A DNA stretch of 64,000 nt, from positions 56,066-120,065 of the forward strand of contig JAJDWR010000068.1 in assembly GCA_022825505.1 (NCBI GenBank), in the 5' to 3' direction. The position numbers and the translations under genes are program-made. This document shows positions 34,926 to 49,302 of the stretch, one piece after another (position 1 is the stretch's first letter; each line of letters starts with the position of its first letter). Below the pieces are notes generated by a model, which saw only the letters and a program-made list of their open reading frames with translations, was not told the origin of the DNA and did not search any database. The stretch comes from Gammaproteobacteria bacterium. GTDB lineage: Bacteria; Pseudomonadota; Gammaproteobacteria; Steroidobacterales; Rariloculaceae.

Positions 34926-37240
34926 CCTGGCTGCCGGTCGGCGGAAGCGCGCCGTGCAGCGAGGATTCGCTCCCGCGAAAACGGCGCGCGCCGGATCCGC
35001 AGCCCCGTGGCATCGAAGACCGCGTTGGCGATGGCCGGGGGGACGGTGCGGGTTGAAGGTTCCCCGGCGCCATAGGGCGGCAGCTCCGGCCGGTTGACCA
35101 GCACGATGTCGATTTCCTCCGGTGCATCCACCATTTCAAGGATCGGGTAGCTGATCCAGTCGACACTGGTCACCCGTTCCGGCGTGAACCGAACTTCTTC
35201 GTGAAGCGTGCGGCTGACGGCGTGGATGATGTTGCCTTCGATGGTCCGCCGCAGCCACAGAGGGTTGACGACGATACCCTGATCGGAGGCGACGACGAAG
35301 CGGCGCGGCCAGACCCGACCCGTATCCAGGTCCACCTCGACATCCGCGATCACTGCCACCACCGGCAAGCCGCGCCGGGTGTAAGCTACGCCCCGGCCCG
35401 TCACGACGCCGTCCGATGGCGGCGCCTCCGGTCCCGGCACGGCCGGTTCCCAACCGTAACGCTCGGCAGCGGCCCTGAGCACGTCCGCGTCGCGGCCGTC
35501 CGGCAGGTACCGCAGGCGGAACTCCACGGGATCGGCCCCGGCAGCCACGGCCATCTCGTCCATGAAGCACTCGCTGGCAAAGTGATTCTGCGGGCCCAGC
35601 GGATCGCGCAGATGCGCCGTCCGCAACGGCGATGCACGCTCCAGCAACGGCGCGATGGTCTGCCAGTAGCGCACGTTGACCGGAAACTCGTAGCGGTCGC
35701 CCGGGTTGGAGAGCCGGTGAACCGAGGTGTTGGGCCAGCCCAGCAGCGCGCCTGCGTAACTGTAGCTCGGGTTGCTCTCGTTACTCTCCACGTCGCCCGC
35801 GGAGAATCCCTTCATGCGCATTTCGTATCCCACCACGTTCCCGGCGGCGTCGAGCCCCGCCCGGGCAAAGTGGACCGAAGCCGGGGCCTTGGGATCCCAG
35901 GCCGTGCCTTCGGCGCGCATGCCCTGGACCCGTACCGGCCGGCCCACGGCACGCGACATGACCGCGGCGTCCATGGCCGCATCGCCGGCGTCGTTGCGCC
36001 CGTAGCTGCCCGGACCCGGGACCCAGATGCCCCTGACGTTGCCGGCCGGCAATCCCAGGATATTCGCCACACCCTCTGCCGCGTAGTGAGGCTTCTGCGA
36101 TCCGGTCCAGAGCGTGGCGCTGTCGCCCCGATAGTCGCAGACGGCGCAGGCCGGACCCATCGAGCCATGAGACTGGAACGGAAACTCGTATTCGGCCTGG
36201 AGCACACGGTCGGCCCGGGCCAGCGCGGCTTCCACCGCGTCGCGGTCCGGGGCGACATCTGCGCCGCGCCCGCCGCCGGCACTCTCGCGCACGACAGGAG
36301 CCCGGCGAATGTGATCGTAGAGTTCTTCCATCTCCGGAAACGGCGGTTCGACCTCGGACCAGGTCACCTCCAATTGCTGAGCGGCCCGGACCGCGTCCCA
36401 CTCCCGCTCGGCGACCACGCCCAGATAATCGCCTTCGTGTATGACCCTTGCCCCGGATATGGCGCCGATCGAGTCGGCATCGACCGACACCGGGACGCTG
36501 CCGGCCACCGGCGGGCGGATCACCCGCCCATGCATCATGTCCGGGACCCGTACGTCGACGATGTATTCGTGCGTCCCCATCACGATGTCCGGCAGGTCCC
36601 GCCGCGGAAACGGCTGCCCCACGACCCGGTACTCCGAGGGATCCTTTGGCGCCGCTGAACCCAGGGCGTCGAGCGCGTTACCGTAGCTCCCGTTCCACTC
36701 GAGTCGGACATCGAAGTGCCCGCCGCCGATCAGTTCCCCGTAGCCGGCACGTCGCGCGGGATCGGCGCGCAGGTGGACCGCGCCCTCGGCCACCGCAACT
36801 TCTTCTACGGCAACCTCGAGCCTTTCGGCGCCCAGTTCCAGCAGCACGCGACGGGCTTCCGCCGCCGCATTTCTCAGCGGGTTGGCGCCTCGCTCGATGC
36901 CGGTACTGCCGCTGGCGCCCCCCTGATTGACGGTCAATGCGGTATCGCCCATGACCACATCGACCCGGTCCATTGGCAGGTCCAATTCGTCGGCGACGAT
37001 CTGGGCGATGGATATGTCCACGCCCTGCCCCATGTCCATCTTGCCGAAGAAGGCGGTCACGCGGCCAGTTTCGTCGATCTTCAGGTACGTATCGAGCTGG
37101 CCCGGCGATAGAGCCCGCCACAGCGGCCTGTCGTCCGCCGCCATCGCGCGCCGCGCCCCCGGGACCGCCAGCGAAACCACCAGGCACCCCGCGCCCTTGA
37201 GTACATCGCGCCGCTTCACTGCCGTGTCGTACCAGCCCAC
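34922..37240 (-). CDS. Molybdopterin-binding large subunit (IorB-like), Tat-exported
   Basis: A 772-residue large subunit with a Tat signal (VKRRDVLKGAGCLVVSLAVPG). Molybdopterin motifs are present: DMGQGVDIS near residue 70, GPGSYGRNDAGDAA in place of the GGGFGRK loop, LRDPLGPQNHFASECF, and the catalytic-type YGAGEPST with glutamate at about 727. The residues aligning to the catalytic glutamate are intact, unlike the paralogue at 5175-7415, although the GGGFGRK loop is changed to GSYGRN. It probably oxidises an aldehyde or N-heterocycle in the periplasm. It begins 3 bases after its small-subunit partner ends. Confidence 0.9.
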   Translation of the reverse strand: MGWYDTAVKRRDVLKGAGCLVVSLAVPGARRAMAADDRPLWRALSPGQLDTYLKIDETGRVTAFFGKMDMGQGVDISIAQIVADELDLPMDRVDVVMGDTALTVNQGGASGSTGIERGANPLRNAAAEARRVLLELGAERLEVAVEEVAVAEGAVHLRADPARRAGYGELIGGGHFDVRLEWNGSYGNALDALGSAAPKDPSEYRVVGQPFPRRDLPDIVMGTHEYIVDVRVPDMMHGRVIRPPVAGSVPVSVDADSIGAISGARVIHEGDYLGVVAEREWDAVRAAQQLEVTWSEVEPPFPEMEELYDHIRRAPVVRESAGGGRGADVAPDRDAVEAALARADRVLQAEYEFPFQSHGSMGPACAVCDYRGDSATLWTGSQKPHYAAEGVANILGLPAGNVRGIWVPGPGSYGRNDAGDAAMDAAVMSRAVGRPVRVQGMRAEGTAWDPKAPASVHFARAGLDAAGNVVGYEMRMKGFSAGDVESNESNPSYSYAGALLGWPNTSVHRLSNPGDRYEFPVNVRYWQTIAPLLERASPLRTAHLRDPLGPQNHFASECFMDEMAVAAGADPVEFRLRYLPDGRDADVLRAAAERYGWEPAVPGPEAPPSDGVVTGRGVAYTRRGLPVVAVIADVEVDLDTGRVWPRRFVVASDQGIVVNPLWLRRTIEGNIIHAVSRTLHEEVRFTPERVTSVDWISYPILEMVDAPEEIDIVLVNRPELPPYGAGEPSTRTVPPAIANAVFDATGLRIRRAPFSRERILAARRASADRQPG

Positions 37241-37243
37241 CGG

Positions 37244-37717
37244 TCAGCCCTCCCGGTTCGAAAGCGTTGCGGCGGCGCGCTTGACCGCGCGCAGAATCGC
37301 CGAGTGGGAGCCGCAGCGGCACTTCAGCCCGGTAAACGCCTGGCGGATGGCCTCGTCACTGGGGTTGGGATCGCTCTCCAGCAACGCGGCTGCGTAGAGG
37401 ATCCACCCGTTCATGCAGTACCCGCAGAACAGCGCCTGCTCGTCGATGAACGCCTGCTGGACCGGGTGCGGCTCCTCCGCCGTGCCGAGTCCGCTCAGCG
37501 TTTGTACCTTGCCGGTGACGGCGGCGACCGGCACCACGCACGCGCGGATCGGTTGCCCATCCATCAGTACCGTGCAGGAACCGCATTGCGCGAGGCCACA
37601 ACCGAAGCGGGGGTTGTTGAGGCCCAGCTCGTCACGCAGGGCGTAGAGCAGGGGCATCTCGGGCTCTACGTCCAGTCTATGGGCCGTGCCGTCGACATCC
37701 AGAGTGATGACCGCCAT
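37244..37717 (-). CDS. Molybdenum hydroxylase [2Fe-2S] subunit (IorA type)
   Basis: A 157-residue two-cluster ferredoxin-like subunit. The first cluster cysteines are in GCGLAQCGSCTVLMDG plus IRACVV, the second in LFCGYCMNGW and LKCRCGSHSAI. It pairs with the large subunit directly downstream. With no flavin subunit, electrons would go to a cytochrome or quinone. It is clearly related to the subunit at 4705-5178 but not nearly identical, so the two pairs are old duplicates or separate acquisitions. Confidence 0.94.
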   Translation of the reverse strand: MAVITLDVDGTAHRLDVEPEMPLLYALRDELGLNNPRFGCGLAQCGSCTVLMDGQPIRACVVPVAAVTGKVQTLSGLGTAEEPHPVQQAFIDEQALFCGYCMNGWILYAAALLESDPNPSDEAIRQAFTGLKCRCGSHSAILRAVKRAAATLSNREG

Positions 37718-37812
37718 GCCAGGTACGCTCCTCCATGCGTGGTTACCTCACCGCGCTCGCTCCACGTTGACGGACAAGACGAAGGTCTCGGCAGAGCAAC
37801 CCGGGACAGCGC

Positions 37813-39144
<1,332 letters not shown>

Positions 39145-39948
39145 TCACCGCACGTTGTCAACCGGCTCGCCGATGACGTCCGCGCCCGCAGGAGGCTCGA
39201 ACCGGAAGAACTCATCTTCGATGTCCAGGTTGACCGCCATGTTGCGGAATTGGATGGATGTCACCTGGCCCAGTGCATCGACCAACACCAGCGCAAAGAG
39301 TTCACCGGCATCGAATCCCACCTGAACGGAATGAAAGTCCATACCCGGTTCTCTCGGCGCGAGGGATATCCAGTCAATCGCCCCCTCTCCGGAAGTCTCC
39401 ACGATCTCGAACCCGTCGCGAACCTGGGCGTCACCGCTGAGCAGCATCGCCGGCGACGAGGCGATCGCGCCCTCCAGCGGGCTCACAGTCACCTGTTCGA
39501 GTTCCACGTCATGGATCCACAGGTTCTGGGCATCCGCCACCACCTGCTGCTCGAACGGTTCCGAATAATTCCACAGGAACCGGTTCGGCCGCTTGAGGGA
39601 AAACGTGCCCGAAGCCGTTTCGATCAGGTTTCCGCCGCCGTCGAGCAACTCCTGGCTGAACTCCGCCTGCAGAGTGCGGGTCTCGTCGAGAAAACGGTCA
39701 AGCGGTCCGGAGCCGACGCCGCCCACCGCTGGAGCCCGGGTTTGCGAAGCCTCGTCTAGTGCCGCCGAAGACCGGGTGTCCGGAACCTCTTCCTGAGCTG
39801 AAGCCGGTAGCTGCGTTGGCGAAACTGCTTCTTGCTCCGCAGTCTGCGCCACCGCGACGGCCGCCGCCCATACTCCCGGCACTACCGTCAGCGCGAACGC
39901 CTTCGCCTTCTTCACAATCCACTCCCGGACGTACGGATCAATCGTCAA
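39145..39948 (-). CDS. lolA: Outer-membrane lipoprotein carrier protein LolA
   Basis: A 267-residue periplasmic chaperone that carries lipoproteins from LolCDE to LolB. The LolA core starts near residue 80 with [17 protein letters not shown] and includes [22 protein letters not shown] and ENLWIHD-like [13 protein letters not shown]. Between the signal peptide ([20 protein letters not shown]) and this core lies an unusual acidic, alanine/serine/threonine/proline-rich linker of about 50 residues. The ATG at 39948 overlaps the ftsK stop; a GTG at 39915 gives a tidier signal peptide and may be the true start. Confidence 0.9.
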   Translation of the reverse strand: MTIDPYVREWIVKKAKAFALTVVPGVWAAAVAVAQTAEQEAVSPTQLPASAQEEVPDTRSSAALDEASQTRAPAVGGVGSGPLDRFLDETRTLQAEFSQELLDGGGNLIETASGTFSLKRPNRFLWNYSEPFEQQVVADAQNLWIHDVELEQVTVSPLEGAIASSPAMLLSGDAQVRDGFEIVETSGEGAIDWISLAPREPGMDFHSVQVGFDAGELFALVLVDALGQVTSIQFRNMAVNLDIEDEFFRFEPPAGADVIGEPVDNVR

Positions 39949-42235
39949 GGGACGGTGGCGGCGGCGCCAGGACCTCGCGGGTCCCGTTCGGCTGCAGGGC
40001 GCCCACGATACCCACCTCTTCCATGGTCTCGACGATTCGCGCGGCGCGGTTGTAGCCGATCTTGAGCCGGCGCTGGACGCTGGAAATGGATGCCTTGCGC
40101 GACTCGGTTACGATCCGCACCGCCTCGTCGTAGAGCGGGTCTTCCTCCCCGTCCAGCCCGCCCCGCTGCACCGGATCGATCCCCGGAATCGACTCCTGCG
40201 GACCGGTCAACACATCGTCGGCAAAATCGGGCTCTCCGGAGGCGCGCAAATTGCTCACAACCGCGTGGACTTCGTGATCGTCCACGAAGGCGCCGTGGAT
40301 TCGCGTGGGCGTGGACGTGCCCGGAGGCAGGTACAGCATGTCGCCGTGCCCGAGGAGGTGCTCGGCGCCGATCTGGTCGAGAATCGTGCGCGAATCCACC
40401 TTGGCGGACACCTGGAACGCGATCCGGCTGGGAATATTGGCCTTGATGAGGCCCGTGATCACGTCCACCGACGGACGCTGGGTGGCGATGATCATGTGGA
40501 TGCCTGACGCGCGGGCCTTCTGGGCGAGCCTGGCGATGAGTTCCTCCACCTTCTTGCCGACCAGCATCATCATGTCGGCGAGTTCATCGATCACGACGAC
40601 CACGTAGGGTAACGGATCGAGGTGCGGAATTTCTTCCTCCGGCGTACCGGCCTCGACGGTGGGGTCGGGGATCGGGCTGCCCCTGGAAAGCGCCGCGCTC
40701 ACCTGGCGGTTGAAACTCGAGAGGTGGCGTACCTTCAGTTCCGCCATCAGCCTGTAGCGGCGCTCCATTTCCGCAACGCACCAGCGCAGCGCGTTGGCGG
40801 CCTCGTTCATGTCGGTCACCACCGGCGCGAGAAGATGGGGAATGCCTTCGTATACCGAAAGCTCCAGCATCTTCGGATCGATCAGGATCAACCGCACGTG
40901 TTCCGGACGGGACTTGTAGAGCAGGCTCAACACCATGGCATTGAGCGCCACAGACTTGCCCGAGCCGGTTGTGCCGGCAATCAACAGATGAGGCATCTTG
41001 CCCAGATCGGTCACGACGGGTTGTCCGCCAATGTCCTTGCCGAGCGCCAGCGTGAGCGGCGATTTCAGCTTTTCGTATGCCTCCGACTTGATGATCTCTC
41101 CCAGCGTGACCAGTTCCCGGGCTTCGTTGGGAATTTCAAGGCCCACGTAGGGCTTGCCGGGAATCACCTCCACGACCCGGACGCTCACGGTCGACAGCGA
41201 CCGTGCAAGATCCTTGGCCAGATTGCTGATCTGATTGACCTTCACGCCCGGAGCCGGCTTGAGTTCGAAGCGCGTCACCACGGGCCCCGGATGCACGGAG
41301 ACGACTTCCACGTCGATCCCGAAATCGCCCAGCTTCAATTCCACCAGCCGCGACATGGCCTCCAGCGCCTCGTCGGAGTATCCCCCCTCCCGCGGCGGGG
41401 CGTCGTCCAACAGCGACAACGGCGGTGGCTCTCCGGATGGAATCGACTCGAACAGCGGTACCTGCTTCTCGCGCTCTGCCCGCGCGCTGGCCGGCGGTGC
41501 ATCGAAAGTCGGCTCTATCCGGGGTTCGGTACGCTTGCGCTTGGCGCGGCGGGTCTTTTTCACCACGCGGCGGCGCTGCCGCCGGACCCGGCGGCCCTTT
41601 CTGCGCACGCCCATCTGCTTCAGCAACGCGCGGCTTCCGCTCACGCCTGCAAGCACACCCCGGCCGACGGTATCCATGGCAGTAAGCCACGAGACGCCCG
41701 TGGCGAGCGACACGGACACGATCCACAACGCGAGCAACAGCACGGTCGCGCCAAGATGGCCCAGCGCCTGCTCCAATCCGCTCCCGACGACCTGGCCCAG
41801 GATCCCGCCCGCCGTTTCGCGCATGCTCGGCGCAAGGATATGCAGCGTCGCCAGTCCGCAACTGGTGGCCAGCAACAACACGAATCCTCCGGTACGCCAC
41901 CATACGACCGGACGCGCCACGGCCTTGTCCCGCTTCCCCGATCGGTAAATCAATACCCCCGCCAGCAGAACCAGCACGGGAAAGAGATAGGCCGGACGGC
42001 CGAACAGCAGATACGCCACGTCGGCGAACATCGCACCGGCCGGCCCCACGCGGTTACGGACGCCCTGGGAATCTCCGGCTACGCTGAACGCGGCGTCGGC
42101 CGGGTCGTATGTGACCAGCGCCAGGAATAGAATGATGGCCAGCCCGGCCAGAATCAACAGTGCAGATTCCCTCAGCCCGCGGATTCGCGGACCCAACGCG
42201 GATGGCGAGACATCGCTGACTTTGGATCTGCTCAA
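39938..42235 (-). CDS. ftsK: DNA translocase FtsK
   Basis: A 765-residue division-linked DNA pump from a TTG at 42235; an open frame extends further upstream but has no good start. The first 200 residues contain four membrane helices ([66 protein letters not shown]). A short, extremely basic linker follows (arginine/lysine-rich around residues 215-245). The motor has Walker [15 protein letters not shown] and the C-terminal gamma winged helix ([20 protein letters not shown]) that reads KOPS. It moves chromosome dimers to dif and activates XerCD. Confidence 0.95.
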   Translation of the reverse strand: MSRSKVSDVSPSALGPRIRGLRESALLILAGLAIILFLALVTYDPADAAFSVAGDSQGVRNRVGPAGAMFADVAYLLFGRPAYLFPVLVLLAGVLIYRSGKRDKAVARPVVWWRTGGFVLLLATSCGLATLHILAPSMRETAGGILGQVVGSGLEQALGHLGATVLLLALWIVSVSLATGVSWLTAMDTVGRGVLAGVSGSRALLKQMGVRRKGRRVRRQRRRVVKKTRRAKRKRTEPRIEPTFDAPPASARAEREKQVPLFESIPSGEPPPLSLLDDAPPREGGYSDEALEAMSRLVELKLGDFGIDVEVVSVHPGPVVTRFELKPAPGVKVNQISNLAKDLARSLSTVSVRVVEVIPGKPYVGLEIPNEARELVTLGEIIKSEAYEKLKSPLTLALGKDIGGQPVVTDLGKMPHLLIAGTTGSGKSVALNAMVLSLLYKSRPEHVRLILIDPKMLELSVYEGIPHLLAPVVTDMNEAANALRWCVAEMERRYRLMAELKVRHLSSFNRQVSAALSRGSPIPDPTVEAGTPEEEIPHLDPLPYVVVVIDELADMMMLVGKKVEELIARLAQKARASGIHMIIATQRPSVDVITGLIKANIPSRIAFQVSAKVDSRTILDQIGAEHLLGHGDMLYLPPGTSTPTRIHGAFVDDHEVHAVVSNLRASGEPDFADDVLTGPQESIPGIDPVQRGGLDGEEDPLYDEAVRIVTESRKASISSVQRRLKIGYNRAARIVETMEEVGIVGALQPNGTREVLAPPPPSLDD

Positions 42236-42360
42236 GTTTTGTCCGAAACTAACAGGGCCCGACGCCGCATATCGGGTCGGCGCCGCCGGGGATTGCCCCG
42301 CGATGGCGCTGCGAGTGAGTATACAGCCAACGAGACGTACGAAACCACGGCGAACGGGAA

Positions 42361-43554
42361 ATGGCCTTGCGAGTCCGGCAACACGACAGCATCCTGGATC
42401 TCGATCCGGCTGCCTGGAACGTGCTGGCGGCTGACTCGCCATTCCTGCGCCACGAGTTCCTGAGCGCCCTGGAAATCACCGGATGCGTGGGACCGGAAAC
42501 GGCCTGGCGCCCGGCCTACCTGAGCGCGTCGGACGACTCCGGCCGCCTGGCGGGCGCCCTGCCCCTCTACATCAAGTACGACTCCCGCGGGGAGTTCGTT
42601 TTCGACTGGAGCTGGGCGGCCGCGTACGAGCGGGCGGGCCTTTCCTACTACCCGAAGCTCGTTTCCGCAGTGCCTTTCACGCCGGCCACGGGCCGGCGCC
42701 TGCTCGTGAACGGTGACCCGGATTCGGAGTCCATCGCAACGGAACTCCTGGTCGCGGCGAGGACCCTTGGCGCGGATATCCAGGCCTCGTCGCTTCACGT
42801 CCTGTTTCCCACGGACGTGGAACGGCAGTTCCTCGGCGATGAGGGGCTCATGTCCCGCAAGAGCTGTCAGTTCCACTGGCATAACGACGGCTACGCATCC
42901 TTCGAGGACTTTCTCGAACGGTTTACATCGATGAAGCGGAAAAAGGTGCGCCGCGAGAGAAGGCGCATCGCCGAAGCCGATGTCACGTTCGAGCACCTCA
43001 GGGGCGATGAGCCCGGTGACGAGGACTGGGACGCAATCTACGAATACTACGCGCACACGTTTCTGCGCCGCGGCCGGGCGCCCTACCTCAACCGCGAGTT
43101 CTTCGCCGAGATCGCGCGCACCATGCCGGAGAACCTGGTGATCGTGCTCGCGCGCTTCGGTGAGCGGCCCATTGCCACGGCCATCTGTTTTCGCAGCGAA
43201 GACACGCTCTACGGCCGGTACTGGGGGAGCCTGGCCGACTTCCACAGCCTCCACTTCGAGGCCTGCTACTACCAGGGCATCGAGTACTGCATCCGCGAGG
43301 GACTGAGCCGCTTCGAACCGGGCACACAGGGCGAACACAAGCTGAGCCGCGGCTTCACGCCCATGGCGACCTGGTCCAGCCACTGGATCGCCAACCCCGG
43401 ATTCGCGCAGGCGATCGGACGGTTCCTCCACCAGGAACGCGACCACGTCAACGCCTACATGCGTGAGTTGGCCAACCATACCCCGTACCGAAAGGACCGG
43501 CCCGAACCAGGTCCTGCCCGAGCCGCTGCTGTATTGCGGCAAGGCTCGCTGTGA
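42361..43554 (+). CDS. FemAB-like GNAT-fold protein (PF04339/DUF482)
   Basis: A 397-residue cytoplasmic protein of the 'peptidogalycan biosynthesis/recognition' group: [11 protein letters not shown] near residue 28, [34 protein letters not shown], and [19 protein letters not shown] with [20 protein letters not shown]. The double-GNAT architecture resembles FemA/FemB aminoacyl transferases, but the reaction is unproven. Its stop overlaps the aat start (GTGA at 43551), so the two are coupled. In many proteobacteria such a gene, or bpt, sits next to aat. It diverges from ftsK. Confidence 0.85.
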   Translation: MALRVRQHDSILDLDPAAWNVLAADSPFLRHEFLSALEITGCVGPETAWRPAYLSASDDSGRLAGALPLYIKYDSRGEFVFDWSWAAAYERAGLSYYPKLVSAVPFTPATGRRLLVNGDPDSESIATELLVAARTLGADIQASSLHVLFPTDVERQFLGDEGLMSRKSCQFHWHNDGYASFEDFLERFTSMKRKKVRRERRRIAEADVTFEHLRGDEPGDEDWDAIYEYYAHTFLRRGRAPYLNREFFAEIARTMPENLVIVLARFGERPIATAICFRSEDTLYGRYWGSLADFHSLHFEACYYQGIEYCIREGLSRFEPGTQGEHKLSRGFTPMATWSSHWIANPGFAQAIGRFLHQERDHVNAYMRELANHTPYRKDRPEPGPARAAAVLRQGSL

Positions 43555-44324
43555 GCGGGATTCACTGGTTGCCGGCCTCCGGGGACCCGACGGCGTTTCC
43601 TCCTGCCGAGAAGGCCCTGCGGGAGCCCGATGGGCTGCTCGCCGCCGGGGGCGATCTGCAACCCCAGCGACTCCTTTCGGCCTACGTCAGAGGGATTTTC
43701 CCCTGGTACGACGAGGGCCAGCCCATCCTCTGGTGGTCACCGGACCCGCGTGCGGTGTTGTGGCCGGAGGACCTTCATATCTCGCGGCGCCTGGCCCGAA
43801 CGCTGCGCAAAATGGACCTTCGATTCAGCGCGGACAGCGCCTTTGACGCCGTGATCGAAGGCTGTGCGGCGCCGCGCGCGAAGTCCCGGGGAACGTGGAT
43901 CACCCGGGACATGGTCGACGCGTACCGCCGCCTCCACGAGATGGGTTGGGCGCATGCCTTCGAAGGCTGGCTGGGCGACGGCCTGGCGGCCGGGCTTTAC
44001 GGCGTGGCCATCGGCCGGGTCTTCTTCGCCGAGTCCATGTTCACCCGGGTCGACGACGCCTCCAAGGCCGTGCTTATCAACGCGGTCGACTACCTGCGGG
44101 CACGGTCGTTCGAACTGATCGACTGCCAGGTCCGGTCGGAACACTTGTACACCCTGGGCGCGACGACGCTGCCCCGGCGCGAATTCCTTCGCCATTTGAG
44201 ACGGCTGTGCGCCCGGCCGGGCGAGCCGGACAACTGGCGCCGGGACCACGAGCGTTTTTCGTGCCGGACAACGTCGCGCGAGCATGAGGAGTGTTCACGT
44301 CGGGCTGCCCCGCGCCCCGAATGA
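43551..44324 (+). CDS. aat: Leucyl/phenylalanyl-tRNA--protein transferase
   Basis: A 257-residue enzyme of the N-degron pathway that adds Leu or Phe from tRNA to proteins with N-terminal Arg or Lys, marking them for ClpS-ClpAP. Family signatures are WLPASGDPTAFPPAEKALREPDGLLAAGGDL, YVRGIFPWYDEGQPILWWSPDPR, GTWITRDMVDAYRRLHEMGWAHAFEGW and GVAIGRVFFAESMFTR. The GTG start overlaps the preceding stop. The C-terminus (about 30 residues after RRLCARPG) is longer and more charged than usual. Confidence 0.97.
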   Translation: MSGIHWLPASGDPTAFPPAEKALREPDGLLAAGGDLQPQRLLSAYVRGIFPWYDEGQPILWWSPDPRAVLWPEDLHISRRLARTLRKMDLRFSADSAFDAVIEGCAAPRAKSRGTWITRDMVDAYRRLHEMGWAHAFEGWLGDGLAAGLYGVAIGRVFFAESMFTRVDDASKAVLINAVDYLRARSFELIDCQVRSEHLYTLGATTLPRREFLRHLRRLCARPGEPDNWRRDHERFSCRTTSREHEECSRRAAPRPE

Positions 44325-44412
44325 AACCTTCATGAAGAAAGGTTAAACGCATTGCGGGCATCTTCCCCTGTATGCAACAATCGAGCGCCGCGAAAAAAGC
44401 AGCCATTGCATG

Positions 44413-44631
44413 ATGCCGAAAGAAGAAGCCATTCAGATGGAGGGACTGGTCACCGAGACCTTGCCCAACACCACGTTTCGCGTCGAACTGCAGAACGGAC
44501 ACATCATCACCGCGCATATCTCGGGGAAGATGCGCAAGAACTACATCCGCATCCTGAAGGGCGATGCGGTGACCGTCGAACTCACGCCCTACGATCTAAG
44601 CAAGGGCCGCATCGTCTATCGAGCTCGCTAG
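44413..44631 (+). CDS. infA: Translation initiation factor IF-1
   Basis: A 72-residue OB-fold protein ([59 protein letters not shown]), full-length and canonical. It occupies the A site of the 30S subunit during initiation. A neighbouring ATG at 44410 adds only one residue. It stands between aat and clpA as in many gammaproteobacteria, except that a transporter gene has been inserted before clpA. Confidence 0.97.
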   Translation: MPKEEAIQMEGLVTETLPNTTFRVELQNGHIITAHISGKMRKNYIRILKGDAVTVELTPYDLSKGRIVYRAR

Positions 44632-44787
44632 CCTGCGAGCCGACACCAATTTCCAGGCTGAAATGGGGCTGTCGATCCCAGGCGGATCATGGCGCCTCGC
44701 CCACGGTCGGAGGCGTTTCTGTGGCAGACTTGCGGAAATTCGTCCGGCCCTTGCGGTGAGGCCGCCGGCACATTTCTGGAAGAAAAC

Positions 44788-46488
44788 ATGACGACTGACC
44801 CTCTATCTGCAAGCAACGGAACCGGCGGCATCCTTGGCTGGATCGAGCGAAGCGGCAATCGGCTGCCCGATCCGGTAGTGATCTTCCTGTACTGCATCTT
44901 GGCCGTCATCGCGATCAGCGTCATCGCCGCCGCCACCGGAACCTACGCCCTGCATCCCACACAGGCCGATGCGGCCGGCAACCCGCTGGTGATTCGGGCC
45001 GAAAGCCTGCTGTCGGCGGACAACCTCCGGCGCCTGCTTGTGGACATGCCCAGGACCTTCACCGGATTCCACCCGCTGGGCTATGTGCTGGTGGTCATGC
45101 TGGGCGCCGGCGTCGCCGAACGCTCGGGCCTGCTCGGCACGGCCATGAGCGCGGCGGTGAGCAATGTGCCCAGGCTGATGCTGACGCCGGCGGTTGCGCT
45201 GGTCGGCATGCTCGGCAACCTGGCGGCGGATGCCGCCTACGTGGTGCTGATCCCGCTGGCGGGCGTGATTTTCCATGCCGCCGGCCGGCACCCCGTCGCC
45301 GGCATCGCCGCCGCGTTCGCCGGGGTCTCCGGCGGCTTCTCCGCCAACCTGCTGCCCGGCCAGCTCGATGCGCTGCTGTTCGGCATCACCGAAGCGGCGG
45401 CCGAGACCATCCTGCCGGCCTGGGACGCCAACATCGCCGGCAACGCCTGGTTCATCGTCGCCATGACCCTGGTGTTCCTGCCGATCATCTGGTACATCAC
45501 CGACCGCGTCATCGAACCGCGCATGGGTCCGTACGGCGAAGGCGGCTTCCAGAGCGGCAGAGCCGGCAATGTCGAAGATGCCGCCACTGAAACCGGTGAC
45601 AGCACGACCTACGACACCGCCGGCGGCGACATCGGGCAGCCCGAAGTCGGCAACGGCGACCCGGAGAACCCGGAAGGCAGCGGGGCCGGCACTGAAGGCC
45701 CCGGCGCCAGCGTCGCCGCGGCCGAGCGCCGTGGACTCAAGCGGGCGGGCTGGGCCGTCCTCGGGGTGGTAGCAATTTGGGTATTTCTGTGCATCGGCCC
45801 CGGTACGCCGCTGATCGACGAATCCGCGCCCATCGAGTCGCGTTTCAATCCCCTCTTCCAATCGCTGGTGGCCGGATTCTGCGTGGTCTTCCTGGCGGCG
45901 GGATGGGCCTACGGAGCCGCGGCGGGCACCGTGAAAAATCACCGCGACCTGGTCGACATGATGAAAGGCGCCATGGGGGACATGGCTTACTACCTCGTCC
46001 TTTCTTTCGCCGCAGCGCATTTCGTGGCCATGTTCAACTGGTCGAACCTGGGCCTGATCTTCGCGATCCAGGGCGCCGCCGTGCTGGAAAGCTCCAACAT
46101 GCCCGACACCCTGCTGATGGCTTCCATCATCATTTTCGGCGCCGTGCTGAATCTCTTCATCGGCTCGGCCAGCGCCAAGTGGGCGCTGCTGGCGCCGGTG
46201 CTGGTGCCCATGCTGATGCTGGTGGGCATCTCGCCGGAGATGACCACCGCCGCCTACCGCGTCGGCGACAGCGCGACCAACATCATCACACCGCTGATGC
46301 CGTATCTGCCGCTGGTGCTGGTGTTCGCCCAACGCTGGCAGAAGGATTTCGGCCTCGGCAGCCTGGTGGCGACGATGCTGCCCTACTCCATGTTCCTGCT
46401 GCTGTCGGGACTGGTATTGACGATACTCTGGGTGTTCCTGGGACTGCCGCTGGGCCCCGCCGCGCCGGTTTCGTTCGCCATGCCCTGA
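44788..46488 (+). CDS. AbgT-family transporter with hydrophilic insertion
   Basis: A 566-residue integral membrane transporter. GGAAGAAA precedes the ATG at 44788. Signature segments are GWIERSGNRLPDPVVIFLYCILAV, LGYVLVVMLGAGVAERSGLLG, LGNLAADAAYVVLIPLAG, AGVSGGFSANLLPGQLDALL and LFIGSASAKWALLAPVLVPMLM. AbgT proteins (AbgT, MtrF, YdaH) move p-aminobenzoyl-glutamate or expel sulfonamides. Between helices in the middle (about residues 250-310) lies a Gly/Glu/Asp-rich low-complexity loop longer than in described members. It separates infA from clpA. Confidence 0.9.
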   Translation: MTTDPLSASNGTGGILGWIERSGNRLPDPVVIFLYCILAVIAISVIAAATGTYALHPTQADAAGNPLVIRAESLLSADNLRRLLVDMPRTFTGFHPLGYVLVVMLGAGVAERSGLLGTAMSAAVSNVPRLMLTPAVALVGMLGNLAADAAYVVLIPLAGVIFHAAGRHPVAGIAAAFAGVSGGFSANLLPGQLDALLFGITEAAAETILPAWDANIAGNAWFIVAMTLVFLPIIWYITDRVIEPRMGPYGEGGFQSGRAGNVEDAATETGDSTTYDTAGGDIGQPEVGNGDPENPEGSGAGTEGPGASVAAAERRGLKRAGWAVLGVVAIWVFLCIGPGTPLIDESAPIESRFNPLFQSLVAGFCVVFLAAGWAYGAAAGTVKNHRDLVDMMKGAMGDMAYYLVLSFAAAHFVAMFNWSNLGLIFAIQGAAVLESSNMPDTLLMASIIIFGAVLNLFIGSASAKWALLAPVLVPMLMLVGISPEMTTAAYRVGDSATNIITPLMPYLPLVLVFAQRWQKDFGLGSLVATMLPYSMFLLLSGLVLTILWVFLGLPLGPAAPVSFAMP

Positions 46489-46613
46489 GCAGGAGCGACT
46501 GAAACAGGCGCTGTAGGTTCGCCGCTCCGGACCGTCCTCCGCGGTCGCGAATCCGACTGCGGAGCCGGTCGAAGTAGTCTGCGTCGGCCACGCCCGCCGG
46601 CGGCTACGGCACC

Positions 46614-48901
<2,288 letters not shown>

Positions 48902-48902
<1 letters not shown>

Positions 48903-49231
48903 CAGTCCTCTTCCAGGGTACACAGCAGCGGATGCTGGTTGCGCTGCGCCAATGCCGTCACCTGCGCCACCTTGGTTTCCGCAATCTCGTAAGTGTACAC
49001 GCCGCAGACACCCTTGCCCTGCGTATGCACCTGCAACATGACCCGGGTGGCGACCGTGCGCTCCAGGGAAAAGATCTTCTGCAGCACCTGCACGACGAAT
49101 TCCATGGGCGTGTAATCGTCGTTGAGCAGGACGACGCGGTAAAGCGGCGGCTTCTTCAGCTTCGGCTTGCTCTCGGCCGTAGCTACGCCGTGATCGCCCT
49201 CGTCGTCGAATCGATCCGGTTCCTGGGACAT
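48902..49231 (-). CDS. clpS: ClpS adaptor
   Basis: A 109-residue N-recognin that delivers N-degron substrates to ClpA. The core is [24 protein letters not shown], with the DD-x-T hinge that contacts the N-terminal residue, then [23 protein letters not shown] and the terminal [10 protein letters not shown]. The ATG at 49231 is preferred to one 21 bases upstream. Together with clpA and the nearby aat it gives the cell a complete leucine-based N-degron branch. Confidence 0.97.
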
Positions 49232-49302
49232 GTGCCACGGACTGCCAGCCATAACGGCAATATGCTACACGAACGAACGGTCGATCGGACCGGCAATCCA
49301 TA

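Noticed and set aside
35201..36658. Long plus-strand frame opposite the second molybdenum hydroxylase large subunit
   Set aside because: It has no recognisable motif, is histidine/arginine-rich and mirrors the codon pattern of the well-supported minus-strand gene.
39938..42442. Longer FtsK starting at 42442
   Set aside because: The extra 69 residues are antisense to the FemAB-like gene and low-complexity; the TTG at 42235 leaves the first membrane helix intact.
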